Shown: positions 7,699 through 17,111, numbered from the stretch's first letter. The stretch: DNA of 64,000 bases from Devosia sp. FKR38 (GCF_005222805.1 NZ_STGC01000005.1:1402456-1466455); one strand, 5' to 3'. Notes: generated by a model from the letters alone, not told the origin. Made by a program: numbers and translations.

Positions 7699-8976
7699 CT
7701 AGGTCGTCGGAACCAGCTCGACGCCCAGGCCCGCCAGCATGTCCCAATAGCCTGGATATGTCTTGCCGGTGCAGGCTGGATCCAGGATGACGATTCCCGG
7801 CACGCGCAGCCCCGCCAGGGCAAAGCTCATGGCGATGCGATGATCGTGGTAAGTCTCGATCTTGATGCGGCTGTTGCGCCCAGCTAGCCGTTGCGCCAGC
7901 GAAGGATCTGACGCCACTACCAGCTCATCGCCCTCTTCGGTGGCCAGGCCCGGCAGGATGCGGTTGAGCTCATTGGCCACCGCGCGAATGCGGTCGGTCT
8001 CCTTCACCCGCAGATTGGCAATGCCCACGAAACGCACCGGCTGATTGTTGAACGCCGCCAGCACCGCCAGCGTCGGCACGGCATCCTGCATCTGCGAGCC
8101 GTCAATCACTGCCGGCATATCGGGGAATTGTGCAATTACCGCCTGGGCGGCGGCATCGGGCTGGGTGAAGGCATCAGCCGCCACCCCCAGGTCGATCTTG
8201 CCACCGGTCAGGACTTCGGCGCCCCACAGATAGGTTGCCGCAGAAGCATCAGGCTCGATCAGCAGGTCGCAAGCCGTGTAGCCGCTCGGCTGCACCAGCC
8301 AGCTGCCCGTATCAATCTGCTCGATCTCGGCGCCAAAGCTGCGCATGGCGGCCAGTGTCAGATCGACATAGCCGCGCGCGCCGATATCCTTGCCCGCCAG
8401 CGCCACCTCGATGGGCCCATCGCCCAGCGGCGCCGCCATCAGCAGCGCCGACACATATTGGCTGGAGAGGCCGGCATCGATCTCGACGCGGCCATGGCCG
8501 AAATGGCCCTTGCCCCGCACGGTCACCGGCGGGCAGCCCGTGGGGCTCGACGCATCAATGCCCAGCGACACCAGCGCATCCACCAACGGCCCGATCGGAC
8601 GCAGGCGCATCTCGGCATCGCCATCGACGATCACTGTACCATCTACCGTGGCCACCGCCGCCGCGAGGAAGCGCGTCGCCGTGCCGGCATTGCCCAGGAA
8701 CAGCGGCTCGGACGGCGCCGTGAGGCGCCCGGAACTGGTGACCACAAAGCTGGTCGCATCCGGCTCTTCGACCGTCACGCCCATCTGACACAGGGCCGCG
8801 GCCATCAGCACCGTGTCCTTGCTCTTGAGCGCACCGCTCAGCCGGCTGGTGCCATTGGCCAGCGCCGCCAGCAGCAGCGCCCGATTGGTGATCGACTTCG
8901 AACCCGGTGGTGACACGCGGCCGACAAGCTTGTGCGTGGGCGGAATGATGGACAGGGCCGCAGGCAGGTCGGTCAT
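7699..8976 (-). CDS. aroA: 3-phosphoshikimate 1-carboxyvinyltransferase (EPSP synthase)
   Basis: AroA transfers the enolpyruvyl group of PEP to shikimate-3-phosphate in the shikimate pathway. The 425-residue product shows PPGSKSITNRALLLAALA (substrate loop), LGNAGTATRFL, SSQYVSALLMAAP, RVKETDRIRAVANEL and YHDHRIAMSFALAGL. The ATG at 8974-8976 (MTDLPAALSI) is chosen; an upstream in-frame start at 9051 would add 25 residues unlike the family. The position equivalent to E. coli Pro101 (in AGTAMRP) is Phe here. It is read in the same direction as the SUF genes, 96 bases after sufA, so it may be co-transcribed. Confidence 0.95.
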   Translation of the reverse strand: MTDLPAALSIIPPTHKLVGRVSPPGSKSITNRALLLAALANGTSRLSGALKSKDTVLMAAALCQMGVTVEEPDATSFVVTSSGRLTAPSEPLFLGNAGTATRFLAAAVATVDGTVIVDGDAEMRLRPIGPLVDALVSLGIDASSPTGCPPVTVRGKGHFGHGRVEIDAGLSSQYVSALLMAAPLGDGPIEVALAGKDIGARGYVDLTLAAMRSFGAEIEQIDTGSWLVQPSGYTACDLLIEPDASAATYLWGAEVLTGGKIDLGVAADAFTQPDAAAQAVIAQFPDMPAVIDGSQMQDAVPTLAVLAAFNNQPVRFVGIANLRVKETDRIRAVANELNRILPGLATEEGDELVVASDPSLAQRLAGRNSRIKIETYHDHRIAMSFALAGLRVPGIVILDPACTGKTYPGYWDMLAGLGVELVPTT

Positions 8977-9072
8977 GGGGCGAACTCGGAAACAGGATGG
9001 GCCGGAGGCGAAATGCACCTGCCTGTTAGGCCAATCCCGGCGCGCGCGCAACAGGGCGCACGTGGGGGCGCA

Positions 9073-9453
9073 TCAGCCGTTGGCGCGGGCCTCGGCAATG
9101 GCCTTGAGATCGGCCGGCTTGAGCTGCACGCTCTCGCCACAGCCGCAGGCGCCAGTCTGGTTGGGATTGCGGAAGGTAAAGCCCGAACTCATCTTGGACT
9201 GCTCGAAATCCATCACCGTGCCCAAAAGGAACATGGTGGCCTTGGGCTCGACATAGACCTCCACGCCCTTGTCGCTGACATGGTCGTCGCCGGCCACCGG
9301 CTCGGTCACATAGTCCATGGTATAGGCCATGCCCGCGCAACCGGCATTCTTGACGCCGACGCGCACGCCGATGACGGGCTTGTCGGAGTCCTCGATGATT
9401 TCGGTGATGCGCTCGGCAGCGGCATCGCTCAGCGTCATGATCTTGAAGGCCAT
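9073..9453 (-). CDS. sufA: A-type iron-sulfur carrier protein
   Basis: A-type carriers receive Fe-S clusters from the SufBCD scaffold and pass them to apoproteins. The 126-residue product has the HesB/IscA fold signature with the three conserved cysteines: C39 (KNAGCAG) and C103/C105 (GACGCGES). It is the last SUF gene on this strand, 53 bases after sufT. It could equally be called ErpA- or IscA-like; operon position favours SufA. Confidence 0.9.
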   Translation of the reverse strand: MAFKIMTLSDAAAERITEIIEDSDKPVIGVRVGVKNAGCAGMAYTMDYVTEPVAGDDHVSDKGVEVYVEPKATMFLLGTVMDFEQSKMSSGFTFRNPNQTGACGCGESVQLKPADLKAIAEARANG

Positions 9454-9506
9454 GGGCGGGATCTTTCTATCGGCGTCTCACGATATATAGGACGAACCGG
9501 GCGCGA

Positions 9507-9932
9507 TTACCACCAGTTGAGGGCAACCTGGGCTTCTTCGCTCATCCGCGTGGCATCCCACGGCGGATCGAACACCATGTTGACCGTCACATCGCGGATG
9601 CCTTCGACGCCGCGCGCAGCATTCTCCACCCAGCTCGGCATTTCGCCGGCCACCGGGCAGCCCGGCGCGGTCAGCGTCATGTCGATCACCAGATTGCGGT
9701 CGTCATCGAGGTCGACCTTGTAGATCAGGCCCAGCTCATAGATATCGACCGGAATTTCCGGATCATAGACCGTCTTGAGCGCCCCGATCAGATCGGTGGT
9801 GATGCGCTCGACTTCGGACTCCGGCAGGTCGCCCGAAATCGTCGGCTGAATGCCCGGCACGGGCAAGGCCGGCGCGGGCGCGATCTTGGATTCGTCGATG
9901 ATAATCTCGTCGGTCTTGGTGTCGTCGGTCAT
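9507..9932 (-). CDS. sufT: DUF59/MIP18-family SUF assembly protein
   Basis: A 141-residue protein of the DUF59 family. After an acidic N-terminus and a Pro/Ala linker, the domain begins near residue 40 and shows DPEIPVDIYELGLIY and TAPGCPVAGE with the family's conserved cysteine. SufT-type proteins help Fe-S cluster maturation and are usually encoded in SUF operons, as here between sufS and sufA. The ATG at 9932 has a good GAGGA; upstream in-frame starts would run into the sufS gene. The spacing to sufS is 16 bases. Confidence 0.88.
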   Translation of the reverse strand: MTDDTKTDEIIIDESKIAPAPALPVPGIQPTISGDLPESEVERITTDLIGALKTVYDPEIPVDIYELGLIYKVDLDDDRNLVIDMTLTAPGCPVAGEMPSWVENAARGVEGIRDVTVNMVFDPPWDATRMSEEAQVALNWW

Positions 9933-9948
9933 AGTCAAATCCTCGCCA

Positions 9949-11169
9949 TCAAGCGAAAAAGGTCTGGGCGCGTTCAATGCCATCCACCAGCGCGTCGACA
10001 TCGTCCTTGCCATTGTAGAGGGCAAGCGATGCACGGCATGTGGAGGTGACACCGAAGCGTTTCAACAGGGGTTGGGCACAATGGGTGCCCGCGCGTACGG
10101 CAATGCCGTAGCGGTCGAGAATGGTCGAGACGTCATGGGCATGGGCGCCCTTGAGCTCGAACGAGAAAATGCCGCCCTTGCCCGGCGCCGTGCCGATCAT
10201 GCGCAGCGCATTGATCCGGCTCAGCCGCTCGGCCGCATAGGCCGCCACCTCGGCCTCGTGTTCGGCAATGGCGACGCGGCCCAGGCCGGTCATATAGTCC
10301 AGCGCCGCTCCCAGGCCCATGGCCTGCACGATCGGCGGCGTACCGGCCTCAAACCGATGCGGCGGGGCATTGTAGGTGACGATGTCCAAGCTGACAGTGT
10401 CGATCATCTCGCCGCCGCCCTGATAGGGCTGCATCTCGGCCAGCAGATCATATTTGCCATAGAGCACGCCGATGCCGGTCGGCCCATAAAGCTTGTGGCC
10501 GGTCATCACATAGAAATCGGCGTCCAGCGCCTGCACGTCCACCTTCGTATGCACCGCGCCCTGGCTGCCATCGATCAGCACCGGAATGCCGCGCGCATGG
10601 GCAATGGCAATGACCTCGGCAATCGGGGTCACCGTGCCCAGCACATTGGACATATGGGTAACCGCAACCATACGCGTCCGGTCGGTCAGCGTGGCCGCGA
10701 AAGCGTCGAGATCAAAGCTGCCATCATCGGTCACATCGACCCATTTGATCACCGCGCCCTTGCGCTCGCGGTGAAAATGCCAGGGCACGATATTGGAATG
10801 ATGTTCCATGATGGAGAGAACGATCTCGTCGCCCTCGGCAATCCGCGGCCCAGCAAAGGAAGACGCGACCAGGTTGATCGCCTCGGTCGCCGAGCGGGTG
10901 AAGACGATCTCCTCGCTCCGCTTGGCATTGATGAAACGCCGCACCGACTCGCGCCCGGCCTCAAAGCCCTCGGTGGCGCGATTGGCCAGCGTATGCAGGC
11001 CGCGGTGCACATTGGCATATTCATGCCGGAAGGCATGATCCATGCGGTCGAGCACCTGCACCGGCTTCTGCGCCGACGCGCCGCTGTCCAGATACACCAG
11101 GCGCTTGCCATGGATGACCTCGGACAGGATCGGAAAATCGGCACGGACTTTTTCGAGATCGAAGGTCAT
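9949..11169 (-). CDS. sufS: Cysteine desulfurase SufS (group II)
   Basis: SufS is a PLP enzyme that removes sulfur from L-cysteine as a protein persulfide for SufBCD. The 406-residue protein has the PLP-binding lysine in TGHKLYGPTGIG (about residue 226), the HHSN motif (MEHHSNIVPW), and the short group II active-site loop RAGTHCAQP with the catalytic cysteine (about 360). The ATG at 11167-11169 gives MTFDLEKVRADFP, a standard SufS start; longer frames would translate the palindromic repeat upstream. No sufE or sufU is visible, so its sulfur acceptor is not in this window. Confidence 0.93.
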   Translation of the reverse strand: MTFDLEKVRADFPILSEVIHGKRLVYLDSGASAQKPVQVLDRMDHAFRHEYANVHRGLHTLANRATEGFEAGRESVRRFINAKRSEEIVFTRSATEAINLVASSFAGPRIAEGDEIVLSIMEHHSNIVPWHFHRERKGAVIKWVDVTDDGSFDLDAFAATLTDRTRMVAVTHMSNVLGTVTPIAEVIAIAHARGIPVLIDGSQGAVHTKVDVQALDADFYVMTGHKLYGPTGIGVLYGKYDLLAEMQPYQGGGEMIDTVSLDIVTYNAPPHRFEAGTPPIVQAMGLGAALDYMTGLGRVAIAEHEAEVAAYAAERLSRINALRMIGTAPGKGGIFSFELKGAHAHDVSTILDRYGIAVRAGTHCAQPLLKRFGVTSTCRASLALYNGKDDVDALVDGIERAQTFFA

Positions 11170-11190
11170 TGATTCACCGGCCTTGCAGTC

Positions 11191-11293
11191 TGCCTCCCCT
11201 CCCCCTTGAGGGGAGGATTTGGGGGTGGGGGTCCAACAGTGACCCACGCAATTACCCCCTCCCTCGGTCCCTCCCCTCAAGGGGGAGGGAAGG
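11191..11293. repeat. GC-rich palindromic intergenic repeat, copy 1
   Basis: The sufD-sufS gap holds two perfect 20-bp inverted copies of a C5/G4-rich core at 11197-11216 and 11270-11289. Each core is itself an imperfect palindrome (CCTCCCC/GGGGAGG around TTGA). Both are followed on their own strand by a GGG-x-GGGGGT stretch. The element is transcribed within the SUF mRNA, where it could fold into strong hairpins. A related element lies at 43343-43438. This is the look of dispersed palindromic (REP/MITE-like) elements; it contains no transposase gene. Confidence 0.8.
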
Positions 11294-11316
11294 ACAAGAC
11301 ACCAAAGTCCCCTGTC

Positions 11317-12525
11317 CTATTTCCCCAGCAGCCATCCATCGACAATGCCGTTGAGCGCCTCGTTCAGGGCCTCGTCCTCGATCGGGTCGAGCACTTCGGC
11401 GATGAACCCGCGCACCAGCATGGTCTCGGCCTCGGCCTTGGGAATGCCGCGGCTCATTAGGTAGAACATGGAGTCTTCATCCAGCTCGCCACAGGTCGAG
11501 CCATGCCCGCACACCACGTCGTCGGCATAGATTTCGAGCTCGGGCTTGGAGAGGATCTCCGCCTCGTCCGACAGCATCAGCCCCTGCATCATCATCTTGG
11601 CATCGGTCTTTTGCGCATCGCGCTCGACCACGATCTTGCCCTGGAACACCGCCTTGGAGCGGCCGCGCGCGATCTGCTTGTACATTTCCTGGCTGGTGGT
11701 GTGGGCCACGCCATGCCGGATATCGATGGTGATGTCATTGTGCTGGCCGTCGGCCACCAGGTTGAGCCCGGTGAAATCGGCATGCGCCCCAGCGCCAACA
11801 AAGCGCGCAAACACCTGGCTGCGCGACAGGCCGGCGCCGGCATGGATGGTCACCGTGCGCAGCTTGGCGCCTTCGGCCAGGCTATATTCATTGCTGGCGA
11901 AATGCGACGACGCCTTGGCCGAGAGATCGACGGTAATATGGGTCACCACCGCATTCTTGCCCAGTGCCAGATAGGTGGCGTGATTGCCCACATGGGCGGC
12001 ATCGGAGCCCGAGAAGGTCTCCAGGATCACCGCCGAGCCATTGTCGGCGACAAAGATCTTGACCGCATCGGCGACATGGGCGGCGTCGCCCTCGCAGCGG
12101 CGGTCGATCTGGATCACCGGATCGACACTGCTCTCGAGCGTCAGCGTCAGCGCCTCGCGCGCCAAAGCACCATTGAGATGTACCAGCACGTCGTCGCGGC
12201 TGGTCAGCACGCCACCGGCGGACTTGCCGACGATCACGCCGGCCGGAGCCGTGCTGGCGCCCTGCACCACGCCATTGGCGATCATCAGCTGATAGGCGCC
12301 CGCCACGCGCAGCGCCGGAGCACTGGCCTGGTTGGCCGGCGTCGCCAGCGGCGGCACCGTCTTCAGCAGCGTCTTGAGGTCGGTATAGTGATAGCTCTCG
12401 ACGCGGCGCGTCGGCAGGCCGGCAACCGTCATCCGGTCAGCCTCAGCCGATGCACCCACGCTGGTGAGCTGGGCAATCAAAGTGTCTTCAGCGGGTCCGA
12501 GCCGCACGGGCATGGTCTGGCGCAT
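11317..12525 (-). CDS. sufD: Fe-S cluster assembly protein SufD
   Basis: SufD pairs with SufB in the SufBC2D scaffold that builds Fe-S clusters. The 402-residue protein has the SufBD beta-helix core: N-terminal RRVESYHYTDLKTLLK, the central HVGNHATYLALG and TIHAGAGLSRSQ, and the C-terminal conserved QGKIVVERDAQKTDAKM and CGHGSTCGELDEDSMFYLMS. Its ATG lies 2 bases after the sufC stop, showing tight coupling. Downstream comes the palindromic repeat, then sufS. Confidence 0.93.
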   Translation of the reverse strand: MRQTMPVRLGPAEDTLIAQLTSVGASAEADRMTVAGLPTRRVESYHYTDLKTLLKTVPPLATPANQASAPALRVAGAYQLMIANGVVQGASTAPAGVIVGKSAGGVLTSRDDVLVHLNGALAREALTLTLESSVDPVIQIDRRCEGDAAHVADAVKIFVADNGSAVILETFSGSDAAHVGNHATYLALGKNAVVTHITVDLSAKASSHFASNEYSLAEGAKLRTVTIHAGAGLSRSQVFARFVGAGAHADFTGLNLVADGQHNDITIDIRHGVAHTTSQEMYKQIARGRSKAVFQGKIVVERDAQKTDAKMMMQGLMLSDEAEILSKPELEIYADDVVCGHGSTCGELDEDSMFYLMSRGIPKAEAETMLVRGFIAEVLDPIEDEALNEALNGIVDGWLLGK

Positions 12526-12527
12526 GA

Positions 12528-13289
12528 TCAGGCCGCCGCGCCGTCAAAGTCGGCATAGCCCTTGGCTTCCAGCTGCAGCGCCAGATCCTTGTCTCCGCTT
12601 TCGACGATCCGTCCGTCGCTGAACACATGCACCACGTCGGGCACGATGTGGTTGAGCAGGCGCTGGTAATGGGTGATCACCAGCATGGAGCGGTTGGCCG
12701 CGCGCAGCGCGTTGACGCCCTTGGAGACAACCTGCAGCGCATCGATGTCGAGCCCGGAATCCGTCTCGTCCAGAATGCACATCTTGGGCTGCAGCAGCGC
12801 CATCTGCAGCACTTCGGCACGCTTCTTCTCGCCACCCGAAAAGCCCACGTTCAGCGGGCGCTTGAGCATGTCGGTATCGACATTGAGCTCGGTGCCCGCC
12901 GTCTTGACCGCGCGCATGAAGTCCGGGGTCGACAGTTCGCCCTCGCCGCGCGCCTTGCGCTGGGCATTGATGGCCGCCTTGAGGAAGGTCATGGTGGCCA
13001 CGCCGGGGATTTCGATCGGATACTGGAAGGCCAGGAACAGGCCCGCCGCAGCGCGCTCGGCCGGATCCATCTCCAGCAGGTTCTCGCCATCGAGCAGCAC
13101 TTCGCCCTCGGTGATCTCATAGTCTTCCTTGCCGGCCAGCACATAGCTCAGCGTCGACTTGCCCGAGCCATTGCGGCCCATCACGGCATGCACTTCGCCG
13201 GGCGGAATGATCAGGTTCACGCCCTTGAGGATTTCGCGCTCTTCGATGCGCGCATGCAGGTTGCGGATTTCAAGGATTGGGGTGGTCAT
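12528..13289 (-). CDS. sufC: Fe-S cluster assembly ATPase SufC
   Basis: SufC is the soluble ABC-type ATPase of the SufBC2D complex. The 253-residue protein shows Walker A GRNGSGKST, the Q-loop AFQYPIEIPG, the signature FSGGEKKRAEVLQ, Walker B MCILDETDSGLD and the switch ITHYQRLL, all as in SufC proteins. The ATG at 13289 is preceded by a GGAG site. It follows sufB by 88 bases and abuts sufD. Confidence 0.96.
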   Translation of the reverse strand: MTTPILEIRNLHARIEEREILKGVNLIIPPGEVHAVMGRNGSGKSTLSYVLAGKEDYEITEGEVLLDGENLLEMDPAERAAAGLFLAFQYPIEIPGVATMTFLKAAINAQRKARGEGELSTPDFMRAVKTAGTELNVDTDMLKRPLNVGFSGGEKKRAEVLQMALLQPKMCILDETDSGLDIDALQVVSKGVNALRAANRSMLVITHYQRLLNHIVPDVVHVFSDGRIVESGDKDLALQLEAKGYADFDGAAA

Positions 13290-13377
13290 GTGCAGTCTCC
13301 AATTTGGCCCCGGTGTCGCTCATTTGGCGCCGACCGGGCGATAGGTTTTGAGCATTCAGTTGCGGCAGGCGGGACGC

Positions 13378-14880
13378 CTAGCCCACGCTGCCTTCAAGGC
13401 TGATGGCGATCAGCTTCTGCGTCTCCACCATGAATTCCATGGGCAGATGCTGCAGCACGTCGCGCACGAAGCCGTTGACGATCAGCGCCACGGCCTCTTC
13501 TTCGTTCAGCCCGCGCTGCTGGCAGTAGAACATCTGATCGTCCGAGATCTTGGACGTCGTGGCCTCATGCTCGAACACCGCGCTGCCATTGCGGCTCTCG
13601 ATATAGGGCACCGTATGGGCCCCACAGGTATCGCCGATCAGCAGGCTGTCGCACTGGGTGAAGTTGCGGGCATTCTTGGCCTTGGCATGCGCCGACACCT
13701 GGCCGCGATAGGTATTATCCGAGAAGCCGGCGGCAATGCCCTTGGAGATGATGCGGCTGGACGTGTTCTTGCCCAGGTGGATCATCTTGGTGCCGCTGTC
13801 GACCTGCTGGTGACCGTTGGAAATGGCGATCGAATAGAACTCGCCGCGCGAACCATCGCCGCGCAGGATGCAGCTGGGGTACTTCCAGGTGATGGCCGAA
13901 CCGGTTTCCACCTGCGTCCAAGAGATCTTGGAATTGGCGCCGCGGCAGTCGCCCCGCTTGGTGACGAAGTTATAGATGCCGCCCTTGCCGTCCTTGTCGC
14001 CCGGATACCAGTTCTGGACGGTGGAATACTTGATCTCGGCATTGTCGAGCGCAACGAGCTCAACCACCGCAGCGTGCAACTGGTTCTCATCGCGCATCGG
14101 CGCCGTGCAGCCTTCGAGATAACTCACATAGCTGTCGGCTTCGGCGATGATCAGCGTCCGCTCGAACTGGCCGGTCTTCTTTTCGTTGATGCGGAAATAG
14201 GTGCTGAGCTCCATCGGGCAGCGCACGCCCTTGGGGATGTAGACAAACGAGCCATCGGTGAACACGGCGCTGTTGAGCGTGGCGTAGTAATTATCCGACA
14301 CCGGCACCACCGACGCCAGGTACTTGCGCACCAGATCGGGATGCTCGCGGATTGCCTCGGCGATCGAGCAGAAGATGATGCCGACCTTGGCCAGTTCCTC
14401 GCGGAACGTGGTCACCACCGACACCGAATCCATCACCGCATCGACCGCCACATTGGGGCGCTCGACGCCGGCCAGGATTTCGCGCTCGCGCAGCGGCACG
14501 CCCAGCTTGTCATACATGGCGATCAGCGCCGGATCGACCTCGTCCAGGCTCTTGGGCGCCGGCGTCGATTTGGGCGCAGCGTAGTAATACATGTCCTGCA
14601 GGTCGATCTGCGGATAATGCACCTTGGCCCAGGTCGGCTCGGTCAGGGTCAGGAAGCGCTTATAGGCATCCAGACGCCATTCCAGCATCCACTCGGGCTC
14701 GTTCTTCTTGGCCGAAATGAACCGGACCGTATCCTCGCTCAGCCCCTTGGGCGCCATGTCGGATTCGATATCGGTCTCGAAGCCGTACTTGTACTTGTCC
14801 ACATCGAGCGACAGCACCGAATCCACGGTGGCCCTGTCGATGTTCTCCTTGAGCGTGGGAATATGGTCGTAGTCCGCCAT
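13378..14880 (-). CDS. sufB: Fe-S cluster assembly protein SufB
   Basis: SufB is the scaffold subunit on which the cluster is assembled. The 500-residue protein has the expected length and conserved stretches: [70 protein letters not shown], and the C-terminal [20 protein letters not shown]. The start at 14880 has an AGGAG about 8 bases upstream. It lies second in the operon, 64 bases after the IscS-like gene. Confidence 0.96.
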   Translation of the reverse strand: MADYDHIPTLKENIDRATVDSVLSLDVDKYKYGFETDIESDMAPKGLSEDTVRFISAKKNEPEWMLEWRLDAYKRFLTLTEPTWAKVHYPQIDLQDMYYYAAPKSTPAPKSLDEVDPALIAMYDKLGVPLREREILAGVERPNVAVDAVMDSVSVVTTFREELAKVGIIFCSIAEAIREHPDLVRKYLASVVPVSDNYYATLNSAVFTDGSFVYIPKGVRCPMELSTYFRINEKKTGQFERTLIIAEADSYVSYLEGCTAPMRDENQLHAAVVELVALDNAEIKYSTVQNWYPGDKDGKGGIYNFVTKRGDCRGANSKISWTQVETGSAITWKYPSCILRGDGSRGEFYSIAISNGHQQVDSGTKMIHLGKNTSSRIISKGIAAGFSDNTYRGQVSAHAKAKNARNFTQCDSLLIGDTCGAHTVPYIESRNGSAVFEHEATTSKISDDQMFYCQQRGLNEEEAVALIVNGFVRDVLQHLPMEFMVETQKLIAISLEGSVG

Positions 14881-14944
14881 GATGGCTTCTCCTGATTGCT
14901 CCTCGGCGATTCAAGGTCGCCGCGAACCGTAAAACTCTTGCGGC

Positions 14945-16075
14945 CTAGGCCGCCTGCCCCTGCCGCGCCCGCTGGCGTGTCAGGACCGATTGGTAACCGG
15001 CAATAAACGCATCGATATCGTCTGCCGTCGAACTCCAGCCCAGGCTGACGCGCAGCGCGCATTCGGCCAGTTCCGGCGCCACGCCCATGGCGGCCAGCAC
15101 ATGGCTGGGCCCCACCTTGCCCGATGAACAGGCCGACCCTGACGACACCGACAGACCAAGCAGGTCCAGCGCCATCATCGCAGTCGCACTCTTTACGCCG
15201 GGCACGGCGAAATTGATCACATTGCCCAGCCGCGCGCCGCCGAACACCACGGCCTCAGCCGGCAAGGCCGCCTGCAGCTTTGCGGTGAGCGTTTCAACAT
15301 CGGCCGCCGCATAGCGCGCCGGAAAGGCCTCAGCTGCCGCGCCGAAGGCCGCGATCAGCGCTGCCGCTTCCGTGCCGCCGCGCCGGCCCTGTTCCTGGCC
15401 GCCGCCGGGGATCAGCCGCACCAGATCGGCATGGGCCTTGACCAGCAGCGCGCCAACGCCGGCCGGTGCGCCGATCTTGTGGCCGCTGATGGCCATCATG
15501 TCGGGTGCCGTGCTGGCAAATGCCAGATCCAGCTTGCCGAAGGCCTGCACGGCATCGACAAACAGCGTGTGCCGGGTCGGCCCCACCAGCGCATTGATGC
15601 GGCCCATGGGCTGCACAACGCCGGTCTCATTGTTCACCCAACCCAGCGCGACCAGCAGATTGCCCTCTTCAGTCGCAATCACGCCCGCCAGTTGATCCAG
15701 ATCAATGCAACCATCAGACAAAAGCCGGATGGTGATCACTGGAAGGCCCGTCGCTTCGGCCGCCTTGGTGACCGCGGCGTGTTCGCCCGCGCTGATCACA
15801 ATGGCAGTGCTGGCAAAGGCCTTGGCGCCGCCGACGATCGCCTGGGTGATCGCCTCGGTGGCCGATCCGGTAAAGACGACCTGCTTGCGCTCAGCGCCGG
15901 CCAGGCCTGCCACCTGCCCGCGGGCGGTGTCGATCAGATTGCGCAGTGCGCGGCCATGGCCGTGCACCGAGGAGGGATTGCCCACAAGGTCAAGCCCGGC
16001 AAGCAAAGCCGACCGCGCTTCAGGCAGAAGCGGGGACGCGGCGTTATGATCAAGATAGATCGCCGGTCTGGTCAT
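14945..16075 (-). CDS. Cysteine desulfurase, IscS/NifS-like (group I), first gene of the SUF operon
   Basis: A 376-residue PLP-dependent cysteine desulfurase separate from SufS. It has the group I start YLDHNAASPLLPEAR, the PLP lysine in SGHKIGAPAGVGALL, the GGGQEQGRRGGTE loop and the long mobile-loop cysteine in SSGSACSSGKVG. It probably feeds sulfur to the SUF system or to tRNA thiolation (inference). The ATG at 16073-16075 (MTRPAIYLDHNAA) is the family-like start; frames up to 16153 are unsupported. Two desulfurases of different groups in one operon is a known alphaproteobacterial layout, but the usual Rrf2-family regulator in front is missing here. Confidence 0.9.
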   Translation of the reverse strand: MTRPAIYLDHNAASPLLPEARSALLAGLDLVGNPSSVHGHGRALRNLIDTARGQVAGLAGAERKQVVFTGSATEAITQAIVGGAKAFASTAIVISAGEHAAVTKAAEATGLPVITIRLLSDGCIDLDQLAGVIATEEGNLLVALGWVNNETGVVQPMGRINALVGPTRHTLFVDAVQAFGKLDLAFASTAPDMMAISGHKIGAPAGVGALLVKAHADLVRLIPGGGQEQGRRGGTEAAALIAAFGAAAEAFPARYAAADVETLTAKLQAALPAEAVVFGGARLGNVINFAVPGVKSATAMMALDLLGLSVSSGSACSSGKVGPSHVLAAMGVAPELAECALRVSLGWSSTADDIDAFIAGYQSVLTRQRARQGQAA

Positions 16076-16364
16076 CGGATTCCCGTCAGGCGCATGTGCG
16101 CAGGTCATACCATCCATGTCCGGGGCGGAGCGCTGATGCGCCCTCAACCTCAAACACTTCTTGAAATTTGACGCCCAACTTCATTACAAGGGGCGCTCTT
16201 GCAGGCCGCATGCGGCCTCAAAAAATCGAGTTTCGAACAATTCTAAACTGGATTTTGTGACCCATGTTTTAGGCAGCCGGGCGGGCTTAGTCAAGCCGCA
16301 AGGCCGCCGCGCGGGCCCCGCAACAGACACGAACAGAGCCGAAACGGCCGGAAGAAGTGAGACC
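16076..16364. other. Divergent promoter region between the SUF operon and the hydrolase gene
   Basis: This 289-base region must hold the promoters for the SUF operon (leftward) and the hydrolase gene (rightward). Its middle (about 16150-16275) is visibly more A+T-rich than the flanking genes. It contains an imperfect 8-bp dyad (CTTGAAAT at 16160-16167 against ATTACAAG at 16183-16190) that could be an operator. I cannot assign a clear iron box, IscR site or -10/-35 pair. No gene is seen. Confidence 0.4.
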
Positions 16365-17027
16365 ATGCCAGAAGTAATTTTCAACGGACCCGAGGGTCGT
16401 CTGGAAGGGCGTTACCAGCCTGGCAAGGAGCCCAACGCCCCCATCGCCATCGTGCTGCATCCGCATCCGCAGTTCGGCGGGACGATGAACAACCAGATCG
16501 TCTACAACCTGTTCTACATGTTCGCCGAGCGCGGCTTTGCCGTGCTGCGCTTCAACTCGCGCGGCGTCGGCCGCAGCCAGGGCATGTTCGATCATGGCGT
16601 GGGCGAGCTCTCCGACGCCGCCTCGGCGCTTGATTGGCTGCAGACCATCAACCGGGAATCGCGCGGCTGCTGGATCGCCGGCTTCTCCTTTGGCGCCTGG
16701 ATCGGCATGCAGCTGCTGATGCGCCGGCCGGAAGTGGAAGGCTTTATCTCCGTCGCCCCGCCGGAAAATCTCTATGACTTCTCGTTCCTGGCCCCCTGCC
16801 CGTCCTCGGGCCTGATCATCCATGGCGAGAAGGACCGCGTCGCGCCCCCCACTTCGGTGCAGAAGCTGGTCGACAAGCTCAAGACCCAGAAGGGCATCAC
16901 CATCGAGCAGCAGATCGTCGATGGCGCCAACCACTTCTTCGAGGGCAAGGTGGACGAGCTGACCACCCGTTGCGCCGAATATCTCGACCGTCGCCGTCAG
17001 GAGATCGCCGACGGCGGCGGGCGCTGA
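16365..17027 (+). CDS. Alpha/beta hydrolase
   Basis: A 220-residue serine hydrolase of the COG2945-like group. The core shows the oxyanion region LHPHPQFGGTMNN, the nucleophile elbow GFSFGAW, the acid in HGEKDRVAPP and the histidine in GANHFFEGK, so the Ser-Asp-His triad is complete. There is no signal peptide. The substrate is unknown. Close relatives are often found beside Fe-S or cysteine desulfurase genes, but I see no mechanistic link. The ATG at 16365 (MPEVIFNGPEGRLEGRY) has an AAGAAGTGAG ribosome region; an in-frame upstream start at 16161 would translate the A+T-rich promoter region. Confidence 0.85.
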   Translation: MPEVIFNGPEGRLEGRYQPGKEPNAPIAIVLHPHPQFGGTMNNQIVYNLFYMFAERGFAVLRFNSRGVGRSQGMFDHGVGELSDAASALDWLQTINRESRGCWIAGFSFGAWIGMQLLMRRPEVEGFISVAPPENLYDFSFLAPCPSSGLIIHGEKDRVAPPTSVQKLVDKLKTQKGITIEQQIVDGANHFFEGKVDELTTRCAEYLDRRRQEIADGGGR

Positions 17028-17111
17028 CAACCGAGCGCATACTAGCGATCATGAACCCGGGGCAGCCAGTGGGCGCCCCGGACTCCTCAATGCCTTCCGG
17101 ATCGCCCCACA

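Noticed and set aside
11170..11280. N-terminal extension of SufS by 37 residues
   Set aside because: It would translate the palindromic repeat into Gly/Pro/Ser sequence; the ATG at 11169 matches SufS proteins.
16161..16364. N-terminal extension of the alpha/beta hydrolase
   Set aside because: The extension translates the A+T-rich divergent promoter region; ATG 16365 has the family start and a ribosome site.
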